Made by a program: the position numbers and the translations under genes. 64,000 nt of DNA from Agrococcus sp. SGAir0287 (GTDB lineage Bacteria; Actinomycetota; Actinomycetes; Actinomycetales; Microbacteriaceae). Shown one piece after another: positions 31,377 to 40,888 of the stretch. The stretch's first letter is position 1, and each line of letters opens with the position of its first letter. Location of the stretch: assembly GCF_005484985.1 (NCBI RefSeq), contig NZ_CP027942.1, positions 992,001-1,056,000 of the forward strand, in the 5' to 3' direction. The notes beneath the pieces were generated by a model, which made no database searches, was not told the DNA's origin, and saw only the letters and a list, made by a program, of their open reading frames with translations.

Positions 31377-32119
31377 GACAGCGTCTCCTCTCCGAGCTCG
31401 TGCACGCCGACGAGCTGCAGGAACCGCTGCTGCAGCGTCGTCCCCGCGCGCACCTCGTCGAGCGTGCCGTCGGCGAGGATGCGGCCCTGCGCGACGATCG
31501 CGACGCGATCGCACAGCGACTCGACGAGCTCCATGACGTGGCTCGAGAGCACGACGGTGCCGCCCGAGCCGACGAAGCCGCGCAGGATCGAGCGGATCGC
31601 CTCGCCCGACACGGGATCGACGGCCTCGAACGGCTCGTCGAGCACGAGCAGGCGCGGCGCGTGGATGAGCGCGCACGCCAGTCCGATCTTCTTCCGCATG
31701 CCCGCCGAGTAGTCGACGACGAGCGTCGAGGCGGCCTCGTCGAGGCCGAGCGCCGAGAGGAGCTCGCCCGCGCGCGCCGTGACGTCGGCCTCCCGCATGC
31801 CGCGCAGCAGCCCCGTGTAGCGCAGGAGCTCGGCGCCCGTGAGGCGGTCGAACATCCGCACGCCGTCGGGGAGCACGCCCATGCGGGCCTTCGCACCCGC
31901 CGGGTCCTGCCAGACGTCGGCACCGAGCACGTGCGCCGTGCCCCCGTCGGGGCGCAGCAGGCCCGTCGCCATCGACAACGTCGTCGTCTTGCCGGCGCCG
32001 TTGGGGCCGAGGAGGCCGAGCATCGAGCCGGCGGGCACGTCGAGCGAGAGCGCCTCGACGGCCACCTTCTGCCCGAATCGCTTGTGCAGGGATCGCAGGG
32101 ACAGCACGGGATCGGTCAT
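31358..32119 (-). CDS. ABC transporter ATP-binding protein
   Basis: A 253-residue ATPase of the CcmA/ABC-2 type. Walker A is GPNGAGKTT near residue 40; the signature region reads DYSAGMRKKIGLACALI, with an S-A-G-M-R-K variation on LSGGQ, followed by Walker B LLVLDEPFEAVDPVSG and the switch histidine in SSHVMELVESL. It forms a two-gene unit with the overlapping permease. Exporters of this class handle drugs, lipids or peptides; nothing here fixes the substrate. Confidence 0.9.
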   Translation of the reverse strand: MTDPVLSLRSLHKRFGQKVAVEALSLDVPAGSMLGLLGPNGAGKTTTLSMATGLLRPDGGTAHVLGADVWQDPAGAKARMGVLPDGVRMFDRLTGAELLRYTGLLRGMREADVTARAGELLSALGLDEAASTLVVDYSAGMRKKIGLACALIHAPRLLVLDEPFEAVDPVSGEAIRSILRGFVGSGGTVVLSSHVMELVESLCDRVAIVAQGRILADGTLDEVRAGTTLQQRFLQLVGVHELGEETLSWLRSS

Positions 32120-32193
32120 GCATCCATCCCACCAGGCGCACCCTGGGCGGGGCATCCACCCGTGGGGGGACGCCGCGCGGGGGAGCCCGGCGC

Positions 32194-33117
32194 CTAGTGC
32201 AGCGCGGCGTTCAGCGCGACGCCCGCGCCCGTGCGCGGCAGCGCCTCGACGGCGCCGGACACGGAGTTGCGGCGGAAGAGCAGCCCCGCGACGCCCGAGA
32301 GGCGCTCGGCCTTCACCTGCTCGCCGCCGGGCAGCACCGTCACCTTCGTGCCGGCGGTGACGTAGAGGCCGGCCTCGACGATCGAGTCGTCGCCGATCGA
32401 GATGCCGACGCCCGCGTTGGCGCCGAGGAGCACGCGCTCGCCGATGGTGACGCGCTCGGTGCCGCCGCCGGAGAGCGTGCCCATGATCGAGGCTCCACCG
32501 CCCACGTCCGAGCCGTCGCCGACGACGACGCCCTGCGAGATGCGGCCCTCGACCATCGATGCGCCGAGCGTGCCGGCGTTGTAGTTCACGAAGCCCTCGT
32601 GCATGACGACGGTGCCCGGGGCCAGGTGCGCGCCGAGGCGCACGCGCGACGCATCGCCGATGCGCACGCCCTCGGGCAGCACGTAGTCGGTCATGCGGGG
32701 GAAGCGGTCGACGAGCTGCACCTGGATGCCGGCGGCGCGCAGCGCGGGCTGGTGCGCACGCGCGTGCTCGGGCGTCGTGGGGCCGTGCGTCGTCCACGCG
32801 ACGACCGGCAGCAGGCCGAAGACGCCGTCGAGCGCGATCGTGTTCGGCTGCACGAGGCGGTGGCTCAGCAGGTGGAGGCGCAGGTGCACGTCGAGCGCGT
32901 CGGCGGGCGCGGCGTCGAGGTCGATCTCGATCGTCACGACGCGGCGCTCGACGCCGAGCGCCGGCACGGGACCGGCGTGCGCGTCGAGGGACCGCGCGGC
33001 CAGCCATCGGGCGTCGCCCTCTGGCGCCGGTCCGAGCGCCGGGGCGGGGAACCAGGCGTCGAGCGGCTGGTCCCTGGAGAACGTCGCGAGGGCGTGTCCG
33101 TGGGCGAGGCGCGTCAT
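32194..33117 (-). CDS. dapD: Tetrahydrodipicolinate N-succinyltransferase (actinobacterial DapD)
   Basis: A 307-residue DapD of the long actinobacterial type. An N-terminal alpha/beta domain is followed by a left-handed beta-helix built from hexapeptide repeats ([35 protein letters not shown]). It transfers succinate from succinyl-CoA to tetrahydrodipicolinate. Divergent from dapE. The ATG has TAGGCT ending 7 nt upstream, within a palindrome shared with dapE. Confidence 0.93.
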   Translation of the reverse strand: MTRLAHGHALATFSRDQPLDAWFPAPALGPAPEGDARWLAARSLDAHAGPVPALGVERRVVTIEIDLDAAPADALDVHLRLHLLSHRLVQPNTIALDGVFGLLPVVAWTTHGPTTPEHARAHQPALRAAGIQVQLVDRFPRMTDYVLPEGVRIGDASRVRLGAHLAPGTVVMHEGFVNYNAGTLGASMVEGRISQGVVVGDGSDVGGGASIMGTLSGGGTERVTIGERVLLGANAGVGISIGDDSIVEAGLYVTAGTKVTVLPGGEQVKAERLSGVAGLLFRRNSVSGAVEALPRTGAGVALNAALH

Positions 33118-33122
33118 GCCCT

Positions 33123-33136
33123 CCAGCCTAGGCTGG
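33123..33136. promoter_or_regulatory. Shared palindromic -10 region of dapD and dapE
   Basis: The 14-bp palindrome CCAGCCTAGGCTGG lies in the 24-bp gap between the two start codons. On the plus strand TAGGCT (33129-33134) is 7 nt before the dapE ATG. On the minus strand TAGGCT (33130-33125) is 7 nt before the dapD ATG. Both genes would therefore be leaderless, and only one polymerase could occupy the site at a time. Confidence 0.6.
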
Positions 33137-33141
33137 GAGCC

Positions 33142-34224
33142 ATGGCTGCCCCGACGCTCGACCTGACCGCACCCGCCGTGGACCTCACACGGCAGCTGCT
33201 CGACATCCCCTCGGTCTCCGACGACGAGGGACCGCTCGCCGACGCCATCGAGGCGGCGCTGCAGGGCGTGACGCACCTGCAGGTGACGCGCGTGGGCGAC
33301 ACGGTCGTCGCCCGCACCGACCTCGGTCGCGACCGCCGCGTCGTCATCGCCGGCCACATCGACACCGTGCCGATCAACGGCAACGTGCCCTCGCGCCTCG
33401 AGTCGCTCGGCGGCGTCGAGTACCTGTGGGGCCGCGGCGCGGTGGACATGAAGGCCGGCGTCGCCGTGCAGCTGCTGCTCGCGGTGCAGCTCGCCGAGCC
33501 GATCGTGGACGTGACGTGGATCTGGTACGACCACGAGGAGGTGGGCGAGGAGCAGAACGGCCTGCGCCGCCTCGCCGCCGAGCGGCCGGATCTCATGGCG
33601 GGCGACTTCGCGATCCTCGGGGAGCCGTCGAACGGCCACATCGAGGGAGGCTGCAACGGCACGCTCCGCGTCGAGGTGCGCACGCGCGGCGTCCGCGCGC
33701 ACTCCGCGCGCTCGTGGGTGGGCCACAACGCCATCCACGATGCGGCGCAGGTGCTGCAGACGCTGCAGGACTACCGCGCGCGCGACGTCGAGGTCGAGGG
33801 CCTCGTCTACCGCGAGGGCCTCAACGCCGTCGGCATCGTCGGCGGCGTCGCCGGCAACGTCATCCCCGACGAGTGCCGCGTGCAGGTGAACTACCGCTTC
33901 GCGCCCTCGCGGACCGTCGACGAGGCGATCGAGCACGTCACGGAGCTCTTCGAGGGCTTCGACGTGGAGGTGCAGGATGCCGCCGCGGGCGCGCGCCCCG
34001 GGCTCGACGCACCCCTCGCGCGCGAGTTCGTCGAGGCCGTCGGCGTCGAGCCGCGTCCGAAGTACGGCTGGACCGACGTGGCCCGCTTCTGGAGCCTCGG
34101 CATCCCCGCCGTCAACTACGGCCCCGGCGACCCCCTCAAGGCGCACGCCGACGACGAGCGCGTGGAGCTGCAGCAGATCGTCGACGTCGAGCGCGGCCTG
34201 CGGGCCTGGCTCACCGGCGCCTGA
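33142..34224 (+). CDS. dapE: Succinyl-diaminopimelate desuccinylase
   Basis: A 360-residue M20 family zinc hydrolase. The metal motif [15 protein letters not shown] carries the first ligand histidine and catalytic aspartate, [15 protein letters not shown] carries the bridging aspartate, and [14 protein letters not shown] carries the catalytic glutamate pair. C-terminal [25 protein letters not shown] completes the family. It removes succinate to give LL-diaminopimelate and pairs functionally with dapC and dapD in the window. Confidence 0.93.
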   Translation: MAAPTLDLTAPAVDLTRQLLDIPSVSDDEGPLADAIEAALQGVTHLQVTRVGDTVVARTDLGRDRRVVIAGHIDTVPINGNVPSRLESLGGVEYLWGRGAVDMKAGVAVQLLLAVQLAEPIVDVTWIWYDHEEVGEEQNGLRRLAAERPDLMAGDFAILGEPSNGHIEGGCNGTLRVEVRTRGVRAHSARSWVGHNAIHDAAQVLQTLQDYRARDVEVEGLVYREGLNAVGIVGGVAGNVIPDECRVQVNYRFAPSRTVDEAIEHVTELFEGFDVEVQDAAAGARPGLDAPLAREFVEAVGVEPRPKYGWTDVARFWSLGIPAVNYGPGDPLKAHADDERVELQQIVDVERGLRAWLTGA

Positions 34225-34239
34225 CGCGAGCGCACGCGG

Positions 34240-35403
34240 ATGCGGTGGTGGGCGCGGCTGCCGTGGTGGGGGCGCGCGCTCGCCATCTGGGCCGCGAGCC
34301 GCGTCGTGTCGACGTCGCTGCTCGCCGCGTTCGCCGCCGCGCAGCCCGCGAACGTGTACACGGCGGCGTCACCGTCGCTCGTCGAACTCTCGACGATCTG
34401 GGACGCGCGCTGGTACGAGCACGTCGCGACGCGCGGCTATCCCGACGTCCTGCCGCGCGAGCCCTCGGGTGCGATCGACGACAACGCGTGGGCCTTCATG
34501 CCCGTCTACCCGATGCTCGTGCGGGCGCTCGTGCGCCTCGGGCTCGACTGGCAGGTCGCGGCGCTCGTCATCGCGTGGGCGGCGTCGGCGGTCTTCGCGG
34601 TGCTGGCCTACCGGCTGCTGCGCGAGACGATCCCGCAGCACGCGGCCTTCGCGCTCGCGATCGTGCTCCTCGGACCGGTCGCGCCGCTCCTCCAGGTCGG
34701 CTACGCGGAGTCGCTGCACCTCGCGCTGCTCGCGGGCGCGCTCCTGGCGCTGCGGCATCGGCGGTGGGTGCTGCTCGCCGCACTCGTGCCGCTCATGGCG
34801 CTCACGCGCCCGTCGGGGCTCGCGTTCGCGCTCGCGCTCGGCATCGTCGCCGCGTGGTCGTGGTGGCGGGAGCGCGACGCCTGGCCGCGCCGCGACCTCC
34901 GCATCCTCGTCGCGCTCGCGGCGTGGGCGCTCGCATGGGGGCTCGCGTGGCCCGCCTACGCCGCCGTGCGCACGGGCGAGCCGGGCGCGTACGTCGCGAC
35001 GGAGCTCGGCTGGCGCGCGCCCTACGTCGGCCCGATGGAGCTCGTGCCGGGCACCGGCTGGGTCGCGGGCGCGCAGTGGTGGCTCGGCGGCATGGGGCTC
35101 GGGCTGCTGGCGATCGTCGTCGGCGGGCTCGTGTGGGTGCTCGCACGCCGCGCGACGCGCGAGGCGATGGGCGTCGAGGCGTGGGCGTGGACCGTCGCCT
35201 ACCTCCTCTACCTCCTGGCCGTATGGTTCCCGCAGTCGTCGACGTTCCGCATCCTGCTGCCGGCGTACGGCCTTGCCGCCGTCGTCGCGGTGCTGCCGGG
35301 CCGATGGTGGCGTCCGCTCGCGCTCGTCGCGTGCATCGCAGGGCAGGTCTGGTGGCTCGGGGCGTGCTGGTGGGTCGTGGGGGTCGACTGGACCATCCCG
35401 TAG
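34240..35403 (+). CDS. PIG-V-like mannosyltransferase, membrane protein
   Basis: A 387-residue protein with about 9-10 membrane helices. The first lumenal-type loop has [19 protein letters not shown], and [14 protein letters not shown] follows; with [20 protein letters not shown] these are the conserved patterns of the PIG-V family (GPI mannosyltransferase 2 superfamily) of GT-C enzymes. The acidic residue in WDARWY is the likely catalytic acid. Such enzymes use polyprenyl-phosphate-mannose as donor. The acceptor in this organism is unknown. It begins 15 bp after dapE. Confidence 0.82.
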   Translation: MRWWARLPWWGRALAIWAASRVVSTSLLAAFAAAQPANVYTAASPSLVELSTIWDARWYEHVATRGYPDVLPREPSGAIDDNAWAFMPVYPMLVRALVRLGLDWQVAALVIAWAASAVFAVLAYRLLRETIPQHAAFALAIVLLGPVAPLLQVGYAESLHLALLAGALLALRHRRWVLLAALVPLMALTRPSGLAFALALGIVAAWSWWRERDAWPRRDLRILVALAAWALAWGLAWPAYAAVRTGEPGAYVATELGWRAPYVGPMELVPGTGWVAGAQWWLGGMGLGLLAIVVGGLVWVLARRATREAMGVEAWAWTVAYLLYLLAVWFPQSSTFRILLPAYGLAAVVAVLPGRWWRPLALVACIAGQVWWLGACWWVVGVDWTIP

Positions 35404-35528
35404 CGCAGCCGCGGGGTCGTCTCGGGTCACGGTCCGCCATCGATTGCATGACGATCATGTTGCGAACCCAGGGTCCATTCCTGGATGCGTGGGATACTGG
35501 ACGTCTGGGAACGAGAGGGGAACCCCTG

Positions 35529-35702
35529 ATGGCTGCGATGAAGCCTCGCACTGGTGACGGTCCGCTGGAGGCAGTGAGGGAGGGACGGCTCATCGTCGTG
35601 CGCGTCCCCCTCGAAGGCGGCGGTCGCCTCGTCGTGTCCGTGAACGACGCCGAGGCGGCGGAGCTGCACGCTGCGCTGAGCGAGGTCGTCGTCTCGGCGT
35701 GA
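35529..35702 (+). CDS. DUF3117 domain-containing small protein
   Basis: A 57-residue protein typical of Actinobacteria: MAAMKPRTGDGPLEAVREGR at the start, then VVRVPLEGGGRLVVSVNDAEAAELHAAL. The whole length corresponds to DUF3117. The ATG follows GAGAGGGGAACC. Function unknown. The gene ends 11 bp before a perfect palindromic terminator. Confidence 0.9.
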   Translation: MAAMKPRTGDGPLEAVREGRLIVVRVPLEGGGRLVVSVNDAEAAELHAALSEVVVSA

Positions 35703-35713
35703 CGCGTCGGACG

Positions 35714-35749
35714 TGACGAAGGGCGGGCCCGCGGGCCCGCCCTTCGTCA
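35714..35749. terminator. Bidirectional terminator, 36-bp perfect palindrome
   Basis: TGACGAAGGGCGGGCCCG is followed directly by its exact reverse complement. It lies between the convergent DUF3117 gene and the O-methyltransferase gene and can form a strong hairpin on either strand. The 5' and 3' margins (GACGAA and TTCGTC) give a modest A/T component. Confidence 0.85.
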
Positions 35750-35775
35750 TGCGTGCGTCGGATGCGCGTCGGCGC

Positions 35776-36408
35776 CTACGGCTCCGGCAGCCGCGTGACA
35801 TGCAGGAGGCCGTCGCCCGCGGGGCTCACGGCCATGGCGACGGCGTCGGATGCGCTCAGCTCCTTCAGCAGGGCGCGTGCGTCGGCGACCGCATCGCCGC
35901 GCTGGGCGGGGTCGGCGACCCTGCCGCCGAGCAGCGCGTGCGCGACGAGCACGGTGCCGCCGACGCGCACGAGACGCAGCGCGTGCTCGACGTGCTCGAT
36001 GCGGTCCGCGGGGTCGGCGTCCACGAGCACGACGTCGTAGCTCGCCTCGTTCATGCGCGGCAGCACCTCGCTCGCCGAGCCCGTGATGAGGCGCACCTTC
36101 GCCTGCGCGTAGCCGGCGCGCGTGAAGGCGGCGCGCGCCTGGGCGTGGTGGTCGAGCTCCGTGTCGATCGAGGTGAGGGTCGCCGCGGGCGCCCCGCGCA
36201 GCAGCCAGAGGCCGCTCACGCCCGTGCCCGTGCCGATCTCGAGGATCGCGCCGGCGCCGAGCGTCGCGGTGGTGAGGGCGAGCAGCGCACCGACGGCAGG
36301 CTCGACCGAGACGATGCCGAGCTCGTCGGCCGCGTCGCGCGCGGCGGCGATCACGGCGTCCTCGGGCGCGAGCTCGTCGAGGTACTTCGACGTCAGGGCA
36401 GTCTCCAC
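35776..36408 (-). CDS. SAM-dependent O-methyltransferase
   Basis: A 210-residue class I methyltransferase. The SAM motif is ILEIGTGTGVSGLWLL near residue 54; SIDTELDHHAQARAAFTRAG is motif II; YDVVLVDADPADRIEHVEHAL is the catechol-O-methyltransferase-like motif. GTG start at 36408 with GGAGG upstream and TAGCCT 17 nt before. This type often methylates catechols or small metabolites; the target here is unknown. It converges on DUF3117. Confidence 0.88.
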   Translation of the reverse strand: METALTSKYLDELAPEDAVIAAARDAADELGIVSVEPAVGALLALTTATLGAGAILEIGTGTGVSGLWLLRGAPAATLTSIDTELDHHAQARAAFTRAGYAQAKVRLITGSASEVLPRMNEASYDVVLVDADPADRIEHVEHALRLVRVGGTVLVAHALLGGRVADPAQRGDAVADARALLKELSASDAVAMAVSPAGDGLLHVTRLPEP

Positions 36409-36516
36409 GGCATCCTCCGCTCCCGAGGCTAGCCGCGCGCCCGGGTCCCGCCGCCGCGCCGCGCCGCGTGGGACGGCGCGGCGGTAGTCTGGAGGTCACG
36501 TCGAGAGGAGAGGATC

Positions 36517-36933
36517 GTGACGTTCCTCGGGCTCACCCTCGACAAGCTCATCGTCATCGGCATCATCGCGGCGATCATCCTCGGCCCCGAGCGCCTGCCG
36601 TCCGCGGCGGAGCGCCTCGCAGGCCTGGTGCGCAGCGTGCGCGACCTCGCGAACGGCGCGAAGGATCGCATGCGCGAGGAGATGGGGCCGGAGTTCGACG
36701 AGGTCGACTGGCGCAAGCTCGATCCCAGGCAGTACGACCCGCGGCGCATCGTGCGCGAGGCGCTGCAGGACGACGCGCCGACCGCGGCCCGCACGGCCAC
36801 GACGCAGGCCTCGACGGCGAGCACCGTCGCGGCGATGGCGGCGGCCGGCCGGTCGTCGAGCCGGCCGCGTCGTGCGGCCGCCGCGCGCGATCCGCTGCCG
36901 CACGGCGCGCCCTTCGACGTCGAGGCGACGTGA
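36517..36933 (+). CDS. tatB: Sec-independent protein translocase subunit TatB
   Basis: A 138-residue protein with the Tat A/B signature: an N-terminal helix (TLDKLIVIGIIAAIILGPERLP) and an adjoining amphipathic helix, with the conserved GPERLP motif that favours TatB over TatA. A long polar tail follows. GTG start after GAGAGGAGAG; -10 TAGTCT at 36484-36489. TatA and TatC are not nearby, as is common in Actinobacteria. Confidence 0.88.
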   Translation: MTFLGLTLDKLIVIGIIAAIILGPERLPSAAERLAGLVRSVRDLANGAKDRMREEMGPEFDEVDWRKLDPRQYDPRRIVREALQDDAPTAARTATTQASTASTVAAMAAAGRSSSRPRRAAAARDPLPHGAPFDVEAT

Positions 36934-37016
36934 CGCCGACGCCCGGCGACCGTCCAGCGGGCATCCACGGGGGTTCGTCGTGACGATGCCTCACCTTCTG
37001 CCGTAGAGTCTGCAGC

Positions 37017-38372
37017 ATGCCGCAGGACCGCATCCCTCGCTCCACGGTCGTGCGCTACTCCGCGGGAGCGCTCGGCACGGGTGGCTTCAGCACGCTCCCC
37101 GGGCTCGTGCTCCTCTACTTCATGACCGACACGCTCGGCATCGCTGCGCTCTGGGCCGGGCTGGTCATCGGCATCGTGCGCGTGTGGGACGTCGTCGCCG
37201 ACCCCGTCATCGGCGCGCTGTCCGACGACGACGACGCGCGCACGGGCTCGCGTCGGCGGTGGATGCTCGTGGGCGGCATCGCCCTGCCGGTGCTGTTCGT
37301 CCTCATGTTCGCGGTGCCCGCCGACCTCCCGCCGCTCGTCGCCGTGCTCTGGGTCGGCATCGCGTACTTCGGCGCGGCGACCGCCTTCAGCGTCTTCCAG
37401 GTGCCGTACATGGCGCTGCCCGCGTCGATCTCGCACGACTACGACGAGCGCACACGACTGCTCACGGCGCGCGTCATCGTGCTGACCATCGCCATCCTCG
37501 CCTTCGGCGGCGGGGGACCGGCGCTGCGCGGCATCGTCGAGGACGCGCACGTCGGCTACCTGCTCATGGGCGTCATCTGCGCCGCCCTCCTCGCGGTCGG
37601 CTGCCTCGTCGCGGTGCGCAGCGCGCCGCGTCACGCGCCGACCGCGCCGCCGCGCCGCTCGATCGCGGCCATCTACCGCGAGACGTGGGACGTGCTGCGG
37701 CACGGCCCGAGCCTGCGCGCGCTCGTCGTGCCGTTCTTCCTGCAGGCGCTCGCGACCGGCCTCATGCTCGCGGGCGGGCAGTACGTCGCGACGTACATCC
37801 TCCAGGACGAGGATGCGATCACCTTCCTGTTCGTCGCGCTCATCGCGCCCGCCATCCTCGCGGCGCCGGGCTGGCAGTGGCTGTCGGCGCGCACGTCGAA
37901 GCGCTTCGCGTTCCAGCTCGCCTCGATCGTCTTCATCGTCGGCGGCGTGCTGCTCGTGCCTGCGCTGCTCGTGCCCGACGCCCTCGTCTACGCGCCCGTC
38001 GCCCTGGCGGGCCTCGGCTACGCCGGGATGCAGTCCCTGCCGATGGCGATGCTGCCCGACGCGATGGCCCACGACCGCAAGCGCACGGGCGTCGACCGCT
38101 CGGGCGTCATCGGCGGCGTCTGGACGGCGATGGAGACGACGGGCTTCGCGCTCGGCGGCCTCGTCATGTCCATCGTCCTCGCCGCCACGGGCTACGTCGC
38201 GAGCCGCGGCGGCGCCGAGCAGCCCGAGAGCGTCGTCGTCGGCATCGCCGTCGCCTTCAGCGTCATCCCCGCGCTCGTCGTGCTCGTGTCGCTCGTGCCG
38301 CTGCGCGGCTACCGCCTCACGCGCGCCGTCGTCGACGCGGAGGTCGCTCCCCGGCAGGAGACCCAGGCATGA
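37017..38372 (+). CDS. MFS transporter of the GPH (glycoside-pentoside-hexuronide) type
   Basis: A 451-residue transporter with 12 predicted helices. The N-terminal GALGTGGFSTLPGLVLLYFMTDTLGI and VWDVVADPVIGALSDDDDARTGSRRRWMLVG match the GPH:cation symporter family (DPxxGxxSD and R-R). The ATG has TAGAGT 7 nt upstream. Its stop overlaps the next gene by 4 bp, so it is coupled to a PLP enzyme. The substrate is not apparent. Confidence 0.88.
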   Translation: MPQDRIPRSTVVRYSAGALGTGGFSTLPGLVLLYFMTDTLGIAALWAGLVIGIVRVWDVVADPVIGALSDDDDARTGSRRRWMLVGGIALPVLFVLMFAVPADLPPLVAVLWVGIAYFGAATAFSVFQVPYMALPASISHDYDERTRLLTARVIVLTIAILAFGGGGPALRGIVEDAHVGYLLMGVICAALLAVGCLVAVRSAPRHAPTAPPRRSIAAIYRETWDVLRHGPSLRALVVPFFLQALATGLMLAGGQYVATYILQDEDAITFLFVALIAPAILAAPGWQWLSARTSKRFAFQLASIVFIVGGVLLVPALLVPDALVYAPVALAGLGYAGMQSLPMAMLPDAMAHDRKRTGVDRSGVIGGVWTAMETTGFALGGLVMSIVLAATGYVASRGGAEQPESVVVGIAVAFSVIPALVVLVSLVPLRGYRLTRAVVDAEVAPRQETQA

Positions 38373-39787
38373 CCTTCGCGATCGAGCCCGACGAGGTGCT
38401 CGCGCGCCTGCGATCCCTGCGCGCGGAGCGCGACGCTCCGACGCGCGGCGGCCGCGTGCTGTCCTACGTCTACGACCCGGGCGTCCCCGAGCTGCACCAC
38501 CTCGTCGAGGAGGCCGCGCTCGAGGTGCTGCACCTCAACGGGCTCGACCCGTTCGTCTACGGCTCCCTCGCCGTCGTCGAGCGCGAGCTCGGCGCCATGA
38601 TGAAGCGACTGCTGCACGGCGACGAGGGCGTGGTCGCGACCTGCACCTCGGGCGGCACGGAGTCGATCATCCTGGCGGTGCTCGCTGCGCGCGAGGCACA
38701 TCCCGGCAGGCGCCGCATCGTCGCGCCGACCACGCGGCACCCGGCGTTCCAGAAGGCCGCGCATCTGCTGGGCATGACGCTCGAGGTCGTGCCGGTGACG
38801 CCGGACGGCGTCGTCGACGTCGACGCGTTCGTCGCGGCGCTCGACGACGACGTCGCCCTGGCGGTCGTGTCGGCGCCGAGCTATCCGCACGGCGTCGTCG
38901 ATCCGATCGAGGCGGTCGCGGCCGCATGCGCCGAGCGCGGCATCGACGTGCACGTCGACGCGTGCTTCGGCGGCATGGTGCTGCCCTTCCTCGACGACGT
39001 GCCGCCGTGGGACCTCGCCGTGCCCGGCGTCACGTCGATCTCGGCCGACCTGCACAAGTACGGCTACGGGCCGAAGGGCGCCTCCGTGCTGCTGCAGCGC
39101 GGCGCCGATCGGCAGCGCGGCATGATGTTCGCCGACGCCGACTGGCCCGGCTACCCCGTCGCGACGTCGACGCTGCTCGGCTCGCGCCAGGCCGCGGGTC
39201 TCGTCGCGGCGTGGGCGGTGCTGCAGTCGCTCGGCACCGAGGGCTTCGGCGTCCTGCAGGCGCGGTGCCGGCGCATCGCCGACGCCATCCGCTCGACCGT
39301 CGAGGGCATCGAGGGTCTGCGCGTCGTGGGCGATCCCGTCGGCGTCGCGCTCGCGATCGCGACCGACGCCGCCTCGGCGTCGCCGGTCGACCCCCTCCGG
39401 CTCGGCGACGCGCTCGTCGCGCGCGGCTTCCTCGCCCAGGCGCAGCCGGGCCTGCGGCAGCACGGCCAGCCCGACCTCCCCTCGACGCTCCACCTCACGG
39501 TGACGCCCGCGCTCGACCAGCACCTCGACGCGCTGCGCGAGGCGCTCGTCGCATGCGCCGAGGAGGTGCGGGGCGTGCCGGCCGCGACGGGCGAGGCCGC
39601 CGCGCCCCTCGCCGCGCTCGAGGGCGTGCCGATCGACTCCGCCACGGCGGGGGCGATCCTCGCGCAGGTCGGCGCGGAGGACCTCGGTGCCGAGCGCGCC
39701 GAGCTCATCGCCGTCATCGAGGCCACGCCGCCGAGCGTCGTCCACCGCCTGCTCGTCGAGCTGCTCGCGCGCGAGCTCGGCGACTGA
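38369..39787 (+). CDS. PLP-dependent decarboxylase/lyase (group II decarboxylase, sphingosine-1-phosphate-lyase-like)
   Basis: A 472-residue PLP enzyme. The core has CTSGGTESIILAVLAAREAH near residue 90, HVDACFGGMVLPF near residue 193, and the PLP lysine Lys230 in SADLHKYGYGPKGAS. This set is typical of group II decarboxylases and bacterial sphingosine-1-phosphate-lyase-like proteins. The C-terminal ~80 residues (after ACAEEVRG) are a helical extension. It overlaps the upstream MFS transporter gene, which suggests uptake and breakdown of the same compound. Substrate not known. Confidence 0.82.
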   Translation: MTFAIEPDEVLARLRSLRAERDAPTRGGRVLSYVYDPGVPELHHLVEEAALEVLHLNGLDPFVYGSLAVVERELGAMMKRLLHGDEGVVATCTSGGTESIILAVLAAREAHPGRRRIVAPTTRHPAFQKAAHLLGMTLEVVPVTPDGVVDVDAFVAALDDDVALAVVSAPSYPHGVVDPIEAVAAACAERGIDVHVDACFGGMVLPFLDDVPPWDLAVPGVTSISADLHKYGYGPKGASVLLQRGADRQRGMMFADADWPGYPVATSTLLGSRQAAGLVAAWAVLQSLGTEGFGVLQARCRRIADAIRSTVEGIEGLRVVGDPVGVALAIATDAASASPVDPLRLGDALVARGFLAQAQPGLRQHGQPDLPSTLHLTVTPALDQHLDALREALVACAEEVRGVPAATGEAAAPLAALEGVPIDSATAGAILAQVGAEDLGAERAELIAVIEATPPSVVHRLLVELLARELGD

Positions 39788-39793
39788 GGGCCC

Positions 39794-40888
39794 TCAGCGG
39801 GTCGAGAACGGCAGCGCGCGTCCGGCGAGCCCACGGCCGCCGCGCAGGCGCTCGGCGAGCGCCGCGATCGCGCGCGCGGCGGGGTCGTCGGGATGCGCGA
39901 CGACGACGGGCGTGCCCGCGTCGCCGTCCTGCCGCAGCGCCATCGACAGCGGCACGCTCGCGAGCAGCTCCACCTCGAGCCGCGCCGCAGCCTCCGCGCC
40001 CCCGCCGGCACCGAAGAGCTCGAGCACGCCCCCGTCGGGCTGCACGAGTCCCGCCATGTTCTCGACGACGCCGACGACGCGCTGCCCCGTCTGCCGCGCG
40101 ACCTCCGCGGAGCGCTCGGCGACGTCGGCGGCGGCGCGCTGCGGCGTCGTGACGACGACCACGTCGGCGTGGGGGAGCAGCTGCCCCAGGGAGATCGCGA
40201 CGTCGCCCGTGCCCGGTGGCATGTCGATGAGCAGCACGTCGAGGTCGCCCCACCAGACGTCGGTGAGGAACTGCTGCAGGGTGCGATGCAGCATGGGTCC
40301 GCGCCAGGAGACCGCGCGGTTGCCCTCGACGAGCATGCCGATCGACACGACGTGCACGCCGTGCGCCGTCGGCGGCATCATGAGGTCCCCGACGCGCGTG
40401 GGCGCGTCGTCGACGCCGAGGATGCCGGGGATCGAGTAGCCGTGCACGTCCGCGTCCACGAGGCCGACGCGGAGGCCCGTGCGCGCGAGCGCGACGGCGA
40501 GGTTCGCGGTGAGCGTCGACTTGCCGACGCCGCCCTTGCCGCTCGTGACCGCGACGATGCGCGTGAGCGAGTCGGGGCCGAACGCGATCGTGCGGGCGCC
40601 GCGCAGCCGCTCGACGAGCGCCTGCCGCTCGGAGGGGGTCATGACGCCGACCGCGACCTCGGCGGCGTCGACGCCGTCGACGCCGAGCGTCGCCGCGCGC
40701 ACGTCCGCCTCGATGCGATCGGCGGCGGGGCATCCGACGATCGTGAGCCGCAGGTCCACGTGCGCGACACCGCCGTCGACCGCGACGTCGCCGACCATGT
40801 CGAGCTCCGTGATGGGCCTGCGGATCTCGGGATCCACGACCCGCGCGAGGGCCGCGCGGACGGCATCCGCCGTCGCCGCGTCCGTCAC
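39794..40888 (-). CDS. Mrp/NBP35 family P-loop ATPase (iron-sulfur carrier)
   Basis: A 364-residue protein with an N-terminal MIP18/DUF59 domain (residues 1 to about 80) and a C-terminal Mrp ATPase domain with the deviant Walker A SGKGGVGKST at 116-125, DADVHGYSIP, and DMPPGTGDVAISL. The CxxC found in many Mrp proteins after ENMA is absent (VQPDGG stands there), so metal binding as in E. coli ApbC is doubtful. The GTG overlaps the DUF1003 gene upstream by 4 bp. Confidence 0.9.
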   Translation of the reverse strand: MTDAATADAVRAALARVVDPEIRRPITELDMVGDVAVDGGVAHVDLRLTIVGCPAADRIEADVRAATLGVDGVDAAEVAVGVMTPSERQALVERLRGARTIAFGPDSLTRIVAVTSGKGGVGKSTLTANLAVALARTGLRVGLVDADVHGYSIPGILGVDDAPTRVGDLMMPPTAHGVHVVSIGMLVEGNRAVSWRGPMLHRTLQQFLTDVWWGDLDVLLIDMPPGTGDVAISLGQLLPHADVVVVTTPQRAAADVAERSAEVARQTGQRVVGVVENMAGLVQPDGGVLELFGAGGGAEAAARLEVELLASVPLSMALRQDGDAGTPVVVAHPDDPAARAIAALAERLRGGRGLAGRALPFSTR

